64,000 nucleotides of DNA from Clostridia bacterium (lineage in GTDB: Bacteria; Bacillota; Clostridia; Oscillospirales; CAG-272), in the NCBI GenBank assembly GCA_017462485.1, contig JAFTRA010000017.1:111132-175131 (forward strand), in the 5' to 3' direction. Made by a program: the position numbers and the translations under genes. Within the stretch, counting starts at the first letter, position 1. Each line of letters begins with the position of its first letter. Positions 55,701 to 63,697 of the stretch are shown here, piece after piece. The notes under the pieces are model-generated. The model was not told the origin of the DNA. It saw only the letters and a program-made list of their open reading frames with translations, and ran no database searches.

Positions 55701-56990
55701 TCAAAGCTGTTGGAAATTAACTGCTTTGGACTTTCCGGAAAACATCGCATAGTAGAGCCAAAGCACGCTGTAACGGTTTTTCAAATCCTTTCCGTAGAAC
55801 ATCGCATCGCAAATTTTTTTCTCGCCGTATGTTTCAATACATTCAGAAAAATGAAGTCCTGCCGCCTCCATCATACGATTACATTCGAGCGCAGAAGGAC
55901 ACTCGGAAAGAATTGCTTTGATCTCTGCCCACTTCTCACGATAAATAGGCTTTAGATCTTCACGATAGCTGCCAGCCTCTTCTTGAAGCTTTTCGACTTC
56001 ATCTGCTACAAATGCATAAATGTGCTTCCATGCCTGCATACGACTATCAGCAGCTTCTTCGCAAAAATCGTTTTCTTCCGATTTGAGAATTTGCTCTCGC
56101 ATAAATGCTGTCAGTATTGTAGTGTAGGCTACGTCGGTTCCATGCGTAAGATGCTTTTGATGATTAATCAATCCTACTATCTCAAAGAAATGCGACAGAT
56201 GATGCTCGCTTCCCGATCCCGGACGTGTTGTTTCAGCCAAAGTAAGCGTCACACCAATCAGTACCAGCGCGCGCATCAGGTTTTCAATTGCTTTGGGTTC
56301 GCGAGCTACGATCCTAGTAACAGAATCTCGAATATCCTCTGTTGTTTGGAGTACTATATCATAAATATTCCGGCACAAATGCTCGCCGCGGATCAGGTGT
56401 GACAATTTCCAATCGTTAAGTGAGCTATATTTGCCGATGATATCACCATATCCCGAACGTATCATACTCATAGGAGCATTTTTTAAAATATTAACGTCAC
56501 CAATGATAACATCGGGTGCATGCGTGGTATGCGTAACCTTCATACCGCCAAGAATCAACGCTGCCCCCGAAGAAGCATAGCCGTCCATCGAAGGCGCGGT
56601 TGCAATAATGCCGCTTTTGATACCGTGATTAAATGACACATACTTGCAAAGATCATTAATTACACCGGAGCCGATACCGAGAATAAAATCGACATCGCAA
56701 TTCAAATGTGTTTCTATTTCAGCAATCGCCGCTTCGTCAGGAACAAGCGGTTCGGTTGTTTCAAATAAGCATACAGCCCTCAGCTTGCTTCCGAGCAAGC
56801 TTTCAACGTGTTCACCGCATATAGTATAAGTATTACCGTCAGCGACAAGAAGAACGCTTTTATAATATTCAACTGCATAGGTAAGCTTATCCAGTACTCC
56901 TTCACCAATTTCAAGCGTGCTAATATCGCAACGATGTGTACGCCCGCATTTACAAACAATGTCGTGATTTAACAGATTTCTAACGTTCAT
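55701..56990 (-). CDS. araM: sn-Glycerol-1-phosphate dehydrogenase, AraM-like
   Basis: A 429-residue iron-alcohol-dehydrogenase-fold enzyme. NAD site GIGSGVINDLCKYVS, substrate block TAPSMDGYASSGAAL, metal ligands Asp in GYGDIIGK and His in SGSEHHLSHF and THGTDVAY. Reduces dihydroxyacetone phosphate to glycerol-1-phosphate. In Bacillus subtilis AraM lies in the arabinose operon; the GH127-like gene here gives the same arabinose context. ATG at 56,988-56,990 after AAAGGAGC. First gene of the operon. Confidence 0.85.
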   Translation of the reverse strand: MNVRNLLNHDIVCKCGRTHRCDISTLEIGEGVLDKLTYAVEYYKSVLLVADGNTYTICGEHVESLLGSKLRAVCLFETTEPLVPDEAAIAEIETHLNCDVDFILGIGSGVINDLCKYVSFNHGIKSGIIATAPSMDGYASSGAALILGGMKVTHTTHAPDVIIGDVNILKNAPMSMIRSGYGDIIGKYSSLNDWKLSHLIRGEHLCRNIYDIVLQTTEDIRDSVTRIVAREPKAIENLMRALVLIGVTLTLAETTRPGSGSEHHLSHFFEIVGLINHQKHLTHGTDVAYTTILTAFMREQILKSEENDFCEEAADSRMQAWKHIYAFVADEVEKLQEEAGSYREDLKPIYREKWAEIKAILSECPSALECNRMMEAAGLHFSECIETYGEKKICDAMFYGKDLKNRYSVLWLYYAMFSGKSKAVNFQQL

Positions 56991-57018
56991 AAGAAGCTCC
57001 TTTGACTTTAATGCTTGT

Positions 57019-57047
57019 ATTTTATCAAATTGATTGACTTTTGTCAA
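57019..57047 (-). promoter_or_regulatory. Promoter of the araM-SIS-GH127-isomerase operon
   Basis: Read leftward: TTGACA (57,042-57,047), 17 bases, TAAAAT (57,019-57,024). Confidence 0.75.
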
Positions 57048-57062
57048 CAACAGATAAAACTA

Positions 57063-57118
57063 TTGACATTCAATCATAAACGAGCTATAATTAAAGCATA
57101 ATCAATCATAATTAATCA
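57063..57118 (+). promoter_or_regulatory. Promoter of the DeoR gene with repeated TCAATCATAA boxes
   Basis: TTGACA (57,063-57,068), 17 bases, TATAAT (57,086-57,091). TCAATCATAA occurs inside the spacer (from about 57,070) and again downstream of the -10 (from about 57,104), with ATCAA boxes nearby including on the operon side. Direct repeats of this kind are usual DeoR-family operators, so self-repression and control of the divergent operon are likely. Confidence 0.65.
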
Positions 57119-57132
57119 AGGAGTCTAAATCA

Positions 57133-57825
57133 ATGCTGCAGTTACAACGCCAACAAGATATTATGGATATCTTAAAAAAGAAAAAGGAGCAAACCGTCAA
57201 AGAGCTCTGCGCCGCTCTCTATTGCAGTCCTGCGACTATCCGCCGTGATCTTTGCAGCTTAGAAAAGCAAGGACTTCTCAGACGGAGTTTTGGCGGTGCC
57301 GTTCTCAATGAGAGCTTTTTCGATCAACAACCTCTACTTATTAGAGCTGTAAAAAACATTGCCGAAAAACAGCGTATTTGCGCCAAGGCAGCTAAACTGA
57401 TTTGCCCCGGACAAACGATTTTCATAGATTCATCCTCAACGACGTATTTTTTGGCACCGTATTTGCGCGATATTCCCGAATTAACCGTTGTAACAAACAA
57501 TCCGTATTTGAATGTCGTTCTCTCACAGATGAAAGTAAACAACTATTGCACCGGTGGAAAAATGCTGACCAGCTCAATCGCGCTTGTCGGAAGCGAAGCA
57601 GAACGATTCATACGCGGAATCCATGCGGATGCATTCTTCTTTTCTGCGCGAGGCATTTGCAATGGACAGATATTTGATTCATCAAAGAATGAACGCGATA
57701 TCAAAATCACAATGCTGGAGCATTCGGACAAACATTATTTCCTATGCGATTCTACCAAGCTTGAGCAATCTTATCCATACAAAATTGCCGATCAATCATT
57801 AATAGATGAAACGATTACCGAATGA
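57133..57825 (+). CDS. DeoR family sugar-responsive repressor
   Basis: A 230-residue DeoR protein: helix-turn-helix QRQQDIMDILKKKKEQTVKELCAALYCSPATIRRDLCSLEKQGLLRRSFGG and a sugar-phosphate-sensing domain (IFIDSSSTTYFLAPYL, YFLCDSTKL). Divergent from the arabinose-type operon, with which it shares a short regulatory region. Inducer probably a phosphorylated sugar from that operon. Confidence 0.92.
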   Translation: MLQLQRQQDIMDILKKKKEQTVKELCAALYCSPATIRRDLCSLEKQGLLRRSFGGAVLNESFFDQQPLLIRAVKNIAEKQRICAKAAKLICPGQTIFIDSSSTTYFLAPYLRDIPELTVVTNNPYLNVVLSQMKVNNYCTGGKMLTSSIALVGSEAERFIRGIHADAFFFSARGICNGQIFDSSKNERDIKITMLEHSDKHYFLCDSTKLEQSYPYKIADQSLIDETITE

Positions 57826-58137
57826 TTTTAGGTTTATATTTTCTGCGCTTTCTTTTGTTATAATTAAAGCTTATTTTTCAATTAAATCTTTAATCACAAA
57901 ATTAGCAATCAAAGTCGATTAGATTAAAAGTAATTGAATATCAAATCTGATTTTTGCTCTCATCGTTACCTCTTATCTATTCTTTTACTCTTTATATCTA
58001 CAAGAGTGTGATGTGGAATTTAAAAAATATTGAGCAACTTTGTCGACTCGTAGCGCTCATACAACGACACTGCCGTCAAAGGCTCTCTATGCTTCATATT
58101 AAGGTTTAAAAATAGTGATAAATGACAAATAATAATT
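57826..58137. other. Non-coding stretch left of the GGGtGRT gene
   Basis: About 310 AT-rich bases. The only coding hint is a 25-codon leftward frame (58,020-58,097, MKHREPLTAVSLYERY...) vaguely like the start of a serine recombinase; too short to call. A TATAATTAAAGC promoter-like box lies near 57,859. Confidence 0.4.
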
Positions 58138-58195
58138 TTTGCCGACATTTTCTTTGCCGACAAGTAAAAATAAATGTCGGCAAAATGTCGGCAAA
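58138..58195. repeat. Long inverted repeat with TTGCCGACA/TGTCGGCAA units
   Basis: Left side TTTGCCGACATTTT-ctt-TGCCGACA, 12-base loop, right side TGTCGGCAAAATGTCGGCAAA: two nested pairs that can form a long stem with a small bulge. A shorter version lies at 38,654-38,697 in R1. It may be a recombination site, transcript end or mobile repeat. Confidence 0.85.
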
Positions 58196-58197
58196 CA

Positions 58198-58240
58198 GCA
58201 AAAAATATACCCCTATCGTCTAAACAACGATAGGGGTGTT
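58198..58240 (-). terminator. Terminator of the GGGtGRT gene
   Basis: ACCCCTATCGT (58,209-58,219) and AACGATAGGGGT (58,226-58,237), followed leftward by a T-rich tail. Identical to the hairpin in R1. Confidence 0.88.
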
Positions 58241-58261
58241 TTTCTTAAAATCCCTTATAAA

Positions 58262-59263
58262 TCAAGCCTTCGAAGCTTCCTCAATGGCAACTGCTACAGC
58301 AACAGTCATACCAACCATGGGGTTGTTACCTGCGCCGATGAGACCCATCATCTCTACGTGAGCGGGAACGGAGGAAGAGCCTGCGAACTGCGCGTCGCCG
58401 TGCATTCTACCCATAGTATCGGTCATACCGTAGGAAGCGGGGCCTGCTGCCATGTTATCGGGGTGAAGAGTACGGCCGGTACCGCCACCGGATGCAACCG
58501 AGAAGTACTTCTTGCCGTTCTCGTTACACCACTTCTTGTAGGTTCCTGCAACGGGGTGCTGGAATCTTGTGGGGTTGGTGGAGTTACCGGTAATGGAAAC
58601 GCCAACGTTCTCAAGACGCATGATTGCAACGCCTTCCGGAACACTGTCAGATCCGTAGCATCTAACCTTTGCTCTATCACCGTTAGAGTAAGCGATTTCT
58701 TTTACGATCTTAACCTCTTCGGTATAAGGATCAAACTCTGTCTGAACGTAGGTGAAGCCGTTGATACGGGAAATAATCATAGCGGCATCCTTACCAAGAC
58801 CGTTAAGGATAACGCGAAGGGGCTTTGTTCTTACCTTGTTTGCGTTAAGAGCAATCTTAATCGCGCCCTCTGCAGCAGCGAAGGACTCGTGACCTGCAAG
58901 GAAGCAGAAGCACTCGGTGGACTCGGAAAGAAGCATTGAGCCGAGGTTACCATGTCCAAGACCAACCTGACGGTTCTCTGCAACAGAGCCGGGAATGCAG
59001 AACGACTGAAGTCCGATACCGATAGCAGCAGCAGCGTCAGCAGCCTTGGTACAACCTTTCTTAATTGCGATTGCAGCGCCTACGGTGTAAGCCCATTTAG
59101 CATTCTCAAATGCGATAGGCTGGGTTTCTTCAACTATTTTATAGGGGTCGATGCCCTTTGCATCGCATATAGCCTTGCACTCGTCGATAGAGGAAATGCC
59201 ATATTCTTTAAGCGCGGCAAGAATTTTTGCCTCGCGTCTTTCATAACCTTCAAAATGTGCCAT
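58262..59263 (-). CDS. GGGtGRT family protein, intact copy and source of repeats R1-R4
   Basis: A 333-residue protein with the naming motif SVASGGGTGRTLHPDN and other conserved blocks (FCIPGS, ECFCFLAGHESFAAAEGAIK, ENVGVSITGNSTNP, GLIGAGNNPMVGMTV). Function is unknown; the family is almost always beside a NifU-like scaffold gene, as here, 16 bases away, so a role around an iron-sulfur or metal centre is plausible. Strong ribosome site AAGGAGGAAATATAA. The C-terminal AGNNPMVGM coding region is the point at which all four displaced copies begin. Confidence 0.9.
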   Translation of the reverse strand: MAHFEGYERREAKILAALKEYGISSIDECKAICDAKGIDPYKIVEETQPIAFENAKWAYTVGAAIAIKKGCTKAADAAAAIGIGLQSFCIPGSVAENRQVGLGHGNLGSMLLSESTECFCFLAGHESFAAAEGAIKIALNANKVRTKPLRVILNGLGKDAAMIISRINGFTYVQTEFDPYTEEVKIVKEIAYSNGDRAKVRCYGSDSVPEGVAIMRLENVGVSITGNSTNPTRFQHPVAGTYKKWCNENGKKYFSVASGGGTGRTLHPDNMAAGPASYGMTDTMGRMHGDAQFAGSSSVPAHVEMMGLIGAGNNPMVGMTVAVAVAIEEASKA

Positions 59264-59279
59264 TTATATTTCCTCCTTC

Positions 59280-59996
59280 TTATTCCTTACGGGGATCAAT
59301 GTACTTAACAGCGTCAGCGAATCTGCCGTATGTACCCTTGGACTTCTCATATGCCTCGTTGGGAGTCATACCCTTCTTGATGAAGTCGGTCATCTTACCA
59401 AGAGATACGAACTCGTATCCGATAACCTGATCGTCAGCATCAAGAGCCATTCTTGTGCAATAGCCCTCGGTCATTTCAAGGTATCTTACGCCCTTTGCTT
59501 TGGTACCGTACATAGTACCAACCATCGAACGCTCGCCCTTACCAAGATCTTCCATACCTGCGCCGATTACGAGACCGCCCTCGGAGAAAGCAGACTGCGA
59601 ACGACCGTAAACTATCTGAAGGAAGAGCTCACGCATAGCAGTGTTGATAGCGTCACATACAAGGTCAGTATTGAGAGCCTCAAGAATAGTCTTACCGGGG
59701 AGAATTTCTGCTGCCATAGCTGCAGAGTGAGTCATACCCGAGCATCCGATAGTCTCAACAAGAGCTTCCTCGATAATACCGTTCTTAACGTTAAGAGAAA
59801 GCTTGCATGCGCCCTGCTGGGGTGCGCACCAGCCCACACCGTGAGTGTAAGCCGAGATGTCCGAAATTTCTTTTGCCTGAACCCATTTGCCCTCTTCGGG
59901 AATAGGAGCGGGACCGTGGTTAGGACCTTTTGCGACGGTACACATTTTAGCTACTTCAGAGCTCATTGCGTACTCGCAGGAAAAATTCTTATCCAT
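59280..59996 (-). CDS. NifU-like iron-sulfur scaffold protein, GGGtGRT partner
   Basis: A 238-residue protein with an IscU/NifU N-domain pattern: KLSLNVKNGIIEEALVETIGCSGMTHSAAMAAEILPGKTILEALNTDLVCDAI. Cysteines at positions in CEYAMSSEVAKMC, GWCAPQQGACKL, GCSG and DLVCD could hold a cluster. The C-terminal part (VIGAGMEDLGKGERSMVGTMYGTKAKGVRYLEM) is specific to this GGGtGRT-linked branch. Not linked to sufBCD or nifS here, so a general assembly role is doubtful. Confidence 0.8.
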   Translation of the reverse strand: MDKNFSCEYAMSSEVAKMCTVAKGPNHGPAPIPEEGKWVQAKEISDISAYTHGVGWCAPQQGACKLSLNVKNGIIEEALVETIGCSGMTHSAAMAAEILPGKTILEALNTDLVCDAINTAMRELFLQIVYGRSQSAFSEGGLVIGAGMEDLGKGERSMVGTMYGTKAKGVRYLEMTEGYCTRMALDADDQVIGYEFVSLGKMTDFIKKGMTPNEAYEKSKGTYGRFADAVKYIDPRKE

Positions 59997-60023
59997 TATT
60001 TTTATCTCCTTATTTTAAATTAT

Positions 60024-60647
60024 TCAAAGTATTTTTTCGATTGCTTCCGCATAAATCTTTCCTATAAATTTAGCTCCGTTTTCGTTGGGATGAACACCGT
60101 CATTCGAATAATAGAGCTTCATAGGTGCAGTTTTTATAGCTTCTTCAAAATGCTTATCAAGCGGAACGTAAACATCGGCAAACTCATCTGCCAAGCGTCT
60201 GACTATTTCAAGAACTCTCTTCAAATCGTCACGCATTGCTTCCTTATCGTCGCAATCAAGAAGATATGGTGAAAGCATCATGATTTTAGCATTTGTATTT
60301 TTCTTGAGAGATGTAAGTATTGCGCGGTAATTAGTCTCTATCTGCTCATCGTTCGTAGAGATTTTATTAGCACCGTAACGATGCCATATGTCGTTGATTC
60401 CAATTAATATGGAAATTACATCAGGTTGAAATGCAATAGCATCAGGATAAAGTCTGTCAAAAAGCTGAGAAGTTCTATTTCCCGATATTCCAAAATTGAT
60501 AAACTCAAAATCGATATCTTTATGATTTTCAGCTATCAACTCTGCAGCATACTTAGGATACCCACCACCAAGATGATGATAATTTCTTTTATCTCTTCCA
60601 GCGTCGGTTATACTATCACCTTGAAATAGTATTTTGATGCTCATCAT
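60024..60647 (-). CDS. SGNH/GDSL hydrolase
   Basis: A 207-residue esterase-type protein with all four SGNH blocks: FQGDSITDAGR (Ser), FGISGNRT (Gly), IGINDIWHRYG (Asn) and SNDGVHPNENG (Asp/His). No signal peptide, so cytoplasmic; such enzymes often deacetylate sugars. It overlaps the pduL stop codon (ATGA), indicating coupled translation. Confidence 0.9.
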   Translation of the reverse strand: MMSIKILFQGDSITDAGRDKRNYHHLGGGYPKYAAELIAENHKDIDFEFINFGISGNRTSQLFDRLYPDAIAFQPDVISILIGINDIWHRYGANKISTNDEQIETNYRAILTSLKKNTNAKIMMLSPYLLDCDDKEAMRDDLKRVLEIVRRLADEFADVYVPLDKHFEEAIKTAPMKLYYSNDGVHPNENGAKFIGKIYAEAIEKIL

Positions 60648-61216
60648 TTTACAATTTCGCCGTAAACCTGACCAAATGCGCAGGAAGCGTTTGCTTCGTC
60701 GGTGTCAATGTGCATAGCGGGAGCAAACTTATCGCTAACGCGAATAACTACGTCACCAAATACGGTGGTACGCTCGGATACGATCTTTACGGATACGATT
60801 TCCTTATCTGCTACGCCGAATTCGCTTGCAGCTTCGGGAGTAAGGTGAATATGACGCTTTGCAGCGATAACGCCCTCGGTAAGCTCATACTCGTTGCCGT
60901 TCTCGGGGTTAACAAGCTTGCAACCGGGAGTGCCTGCGGTATCTCCGCTCTCGCGAATGGGGGCGCTGACTCCGATTGTACGCGCATCGGTAAGAGAAAG
61001 CTCTACCTGGCTTGCTCCGCGCTCAGGACCAAGTATAGAAGCCTTAAGCTTGCCCTTGGGACCAACAACCTCAAGTTTTTCAGCGCATGCGAACTGACCG
61101 GGCTGACTCAAATCTTTCTTCTTTGTGAGTTCATATCCCTTGCCGAAGAGAGCTTCTACTGCTTCTCTTGAAAGATGGATATGTCTTGCAGATGTTTCTA
61201 CCAAAACCTGTGCCAT
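60644..61216 (-). CDS. pduL: Phosphate propanoyltransferase, PduL type
   Basis: A 190-residue PduL with the two histidine motifs, SARHIHLSREAVEALFG and AKRHIHLTPEAASEFG, that bind zinc. It swaps CoA and phosphate on acetyl or propanoyl groups. There is no microcompartment-shell gene nearby and no N-terminal encapsulation peptide, so it probably serves as the cell's phosphotransacetylase. First gene of the four-gene leftward operon. Confidence 0.92.
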   Translation of the reverse strand: MAQVLVETSARHIHLSREAVEALFGKGYELTKKKDLSQPGQFACAEKLEVVGPKGKLKASILGPERGASQVELSLTDARTIGVSAPIRESGDTAGTPGCKLVNPENGNEYELTEGVIAAKRHIHLTPEAASEFGVADKEIVSVKIVSERTTVFGDVVIRVSDKFAPAMHIDTDEANASCAFGQVYGEIVK

Positions 61217-61266
61217 TTTTCTTTTCTCCTTTTATTTAGCGGAAAAGTCCGCAATAATACGACTAC

Positions 61267-61295
61267 ATTATAACACATTGTTATAAAAAAATCAA
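61267..61295 (-). promoter_or_regulatory. Promoter of the pduL-GDSL-NifU-GGGtGRT operon
   Basis: Read leftward: TTGATT (61,290-61,295), 17 bases, TATAAT (61,267-61,272). About 50 bases before pduL. Confidence 0.7.
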
Positions 61296-61355
61296 TGTAT
61301 AATTCGAAAGATTATGATAAAAACTAAAATAAAATATTATGGAGAAACGTATTTT

Positions 61356-62033
61356 ATGGAAAACAACGAAAGAATCCGTGAAAATAATCTTGAAAATCTT
61401 GAGGATTCAGGCATAATGCCTCTTGAAAACTCATCGGGAAACTATTACTGCCTTTCGATCATAGGACAGATTGAGGGACATTACGTTTTGGACAGCAACC
61501 AAAAAGCAACGAAATACGATCACGTCATTCCCCTGCTTGTTGCACTTGAGGAGAGTGAAAAGGTTGACGGAATCATTATACTTATAAACACGATGGGCGG
61601 AGACGTTGAGGCAGGACTTGCTATTGCCGAGGTGATTGCGAGCCTAAGGAAGCCTACCGTTTCTATAGTGCTTGGTGGCGGCCACTCAATTGGAGTGCCT
61701 CTTGCGGTAAGCGCTGATAAGTCTTTTATAGTTCCCAGCGCTACAATGACAATACACCCCGTCAGAACAACCGGTCTTGTTCTAGGTGTTGAGCAATCCT
61801 TCGATTATTTGAATAAAATGCAAGACAGAATCATTAAATTTATTGTTGACCATTCGAACGTAAAGGAAGAGCATTTTAGAGAAATAATTTCAAGAACAGA
61901 CGTTCTCGTTAACGATATTGGCTCTATTCTTAACGGCAAAGAGGCAAAGGAGTGCGGACTTATTGACGAGGTTGGCGGAGTTAGCGACGCGCTGGACTAC
62001 CTTAAAAGCCGAAAAAATTCGACAGAAAAATAG
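61356..62033 (+). CDS. tepA: ClpP-like serine protease, TepA/YmfB type
   Basis: A 225-residue protein of the ClpP/crotonase fold: DGIIILINTMGGDVEAGLAIAEVI, nucleophile Ser in LGGGHSIGVPLA, and MTIHPVRTTG carrying the likely catalytic His. In Bacillus subtilis the homologue is called translocation-enhancing protein; its substrate is unclear. Polar N-terminal extension (NNERIRENNLENLED). ATG at 61,356 after ATGGAGAAACG. Confidence 0.85.
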   Translation: MENNERIRENNLENLEDSGIMPLENSSGNYYCLSIIGQIEGHYVLDSNQKATKYDHVIPLLVALEESEKVDGIIILINTMGGDVEAGLAIAEVIASLRKPTVSIVLGGGHSIGVPLAVSADKSFIVPSATMTIHPVRTTGLVLGVEQSFDYLNKMQDRIIKFIVDHSNVKEEHFREIISRTDVLVNDIGSILNGKEAKECGLIDEVGGVSDALDYLKSRKNSTEK

Positions 62034-62112
62034 ATTTTTTGCATCTTTGCTCTTGAAAGTTTTTTTATTTATGCTAAAATATAAGTAAAACGTTTACTAT
62101 GGAGGTAATCTT

Positions 62113-62976
62113 ATGGCTTTATTTGGCTTTTTAAAGAAAAAAAAGGATGTAAAGGGCAAGAATGACACTGCGAAGGCAGAAAAATTAGCAAAAGCCCCCG
62201 AATCAGATAAAAAGGAGGTTGTGCAAGCAAAAACACAAGCTCCCCAGGTTGAAGAAAAGAAAGCGGTTGCACAAAAAGTGCCTGAAACCAAGCCTCTGAA
62301 GGCTGAAGAAAAGAAGCCTGCTGACGTAAAAGCTCCCGAAGCCAAGACGCCCAAGGCAGAGGAAAAGAAGGCGGCTGCTCCAAAATCGACGGAAAATAAT
62401 CCCCAGGAAAGCAAAACCGCCGCAAAGTCTGCAGCTAAAAAATCAGAAACTAAAAAGACCGAGGCTAAAGCAACCGAGCCCACACCCGCAAAGAAAGCGG
62501 AAAACGCTCCTATCGAAAAGGCAATAGAAGCAACGCCCGAGGAAGAAGTCAAGTCTTCTGACAAATCGCTCGCATATACGGGAAGATTTGAGATAAACAA
62601 GTCTAAAGACGGAAAGAAATTCTTCTTCAACCTTTATGCTTCAAACAAGGTTGGAATTGCAACCTCGCAAATGTACTCTACTGCTCAAAGCGCTCTCAAC
62701 GGAGTGAAAAGCGTTATAGCGAACGCTCCAAAAGCTCCCATTGAAGACCAATCGCTGAAAAACTATGAAACTCTTCCCTATCCCAAGTGGGAAATTTACG
62801 TGGACAATGGCGGGAAATATCGTTTCCGTCTAAATGCTTCAAACGGCAACTGCGTATGCCATTCGCAAGGTTATACCACGAAAAATGCCTGCAAAAACGG
62901 AATTGACAGTATTATTCGCAGCTCTAAGAACGCGGAAATTGATAGAACGTACATAGCTAAAAAGGACGAAGAATAA
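62113..62976 (+). CDS. Lys/Ala/Glu/Pro-rich protein with two DUF1508 (YegP-like) domains
   Basis: A 287-residue protein. Residues 1-155 are low-complexity (AEEKK, KAEEKKA, ETKPLKAEEKK repeats), histone-like in composition and probably disordered. Two DUF1508 domains follow: YTGRFEINKSKDGKKFFFNLYASN (about 156-205) and WEIYVDNGGKYRFRLNASNG (about 220-275). YegP-type domains are of unknown function. Good ribosome site ATGGAGGTAATCTT. Confidence 0.75.
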   Translation: MALFGFLKKKKDVKGKNDTAKAEKLAKAPESDKKEVVQAKTQAPQVEEKKAVAQKVPETKPLKAEEKKPADVKAPEAKTPKAEEKKAAAPKSTENNPQESKTAAKSAAKKSETKKTEAKATEPTPAKKAENAPIEKAIEATPEEEVKSSDKSLAYTGRFEINKSKDGKKFFFNLYASNKVGIATSQMYSTAQSALNGVKSVIANAPKAPIEDQSLKNYETLPYPKWEIYVDNGGKYRFRLNASNGNCVCHSQGYTTKNACKNGIDSIIRSSKNAEIDRTYIAKKDEE

Positions 62977-63038
62977 ATAATATTTATCTCAATCAAAACG
63001 ATTAAGTAAAAAAACAAAAACTTATTTAGGAATGACCT

Positions 63039-63512
63039 ATGAAGAAAATATTTTCAATTTTATTATTCGTTATGATTACATTCTCTTTTTGCTCTTGTGC
63101 CAAAGTAGAAAATTACGAATTTTTACATAATTCCGACGAGATAAAAGAGATAGAATTGGTAATGGTAACGGAAAATCCTATAGAAGAAATAGGTGACGAA
63201 ATCGTTGTTTTTGAAACAGCAACTCTTGCGAAAATCACTGATATAGATATGTTTCTTGCGGATTTTTCCACATTAACCTGCATCAGAATGAAGCTCGCCC
63301 CCGCGGTAGGAATCCTCGCCGGATATAACGCAATAAAACTTACCTATTCAAACGGAGATATTGAATTTATCGGCGCACTTGGACAGGTTTATTTGATAGA
63401 TGGCGTATATATTGCGGGTGAGTCGGATTTGTGCTTCTCGGATGATGATCTAAATCGATTAATCGCTGCTTACGTTGCCCACGAATCCAAGCAAACAAAC
63501 CTGGATTTTTAA
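63039..63512 (+). CDS. Small putative lipoprotein
   Basis: A 157-residue protein with signal peptide KKIFSILLFVMITFSFCSCAK and a lipobox (FCSC or SFC-type; Cys at 18 or 20). The mature part alternates beta-prone segments (EIELVMVTENP, AIKLTYSNGDIEFIGALGQVYLIDGVYI). Family not recognised. It stands alone, ahead of the terminator at 63.6 kb. Confidence 0.65.
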   Translation: MKKIFSILLFVMITFSFCSCAKVENYEFLHNSDEIKEIELVMVTENPIEEIGDEIVVFETATLAKITDIDMFLADFSTLTCIRMKLAPAVGILAGYNAIKLTYSNGDIEFIGALGQVYLIDGVYIAGESDLCFSDDDLNRLIAAYVAHESKQTNLDF

Positions 63513-63592
63513 TCTTAAAGCCGATATTTGCCAACAAATATTTGCATTTCACTCTAATTTTAGCTCTTTATAAGTAAGAATATACGAAACAC

Positions 63593-63655
63593 AAAAAAGC
63601 GATAACTTGCCGAGGTATCTATCCTATTTGGCTGTATTATCGCTTTTTTATTTAG
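63593..63655. terminator. Bidirectional terminator between the lipoprotein gene and the rRNA operon
   Basis: Arms AAAAAGCGATAA and TTATCGCTTTTTT around a roughly 30-base loop. Confidence 0.85.
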
Positions 63656-63697
63656 TTTTATTTTATGAAATACACAAGTTTTTTATTGCATAAAAAC

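Noticed and set aside
58020-58097. A 25-codon frame resembling the start of a serine recombinase
   Set aside because: Too short and too loosely matched; noted only because of its place beside the target gene.
58139-58939. A 266-codon plus-strand frame across the GGGtGRT gene end, parts of which recur at R1
   Set aside because: It recurs only because the underlying gene end recurs; the minus strand carries the conserved protein.
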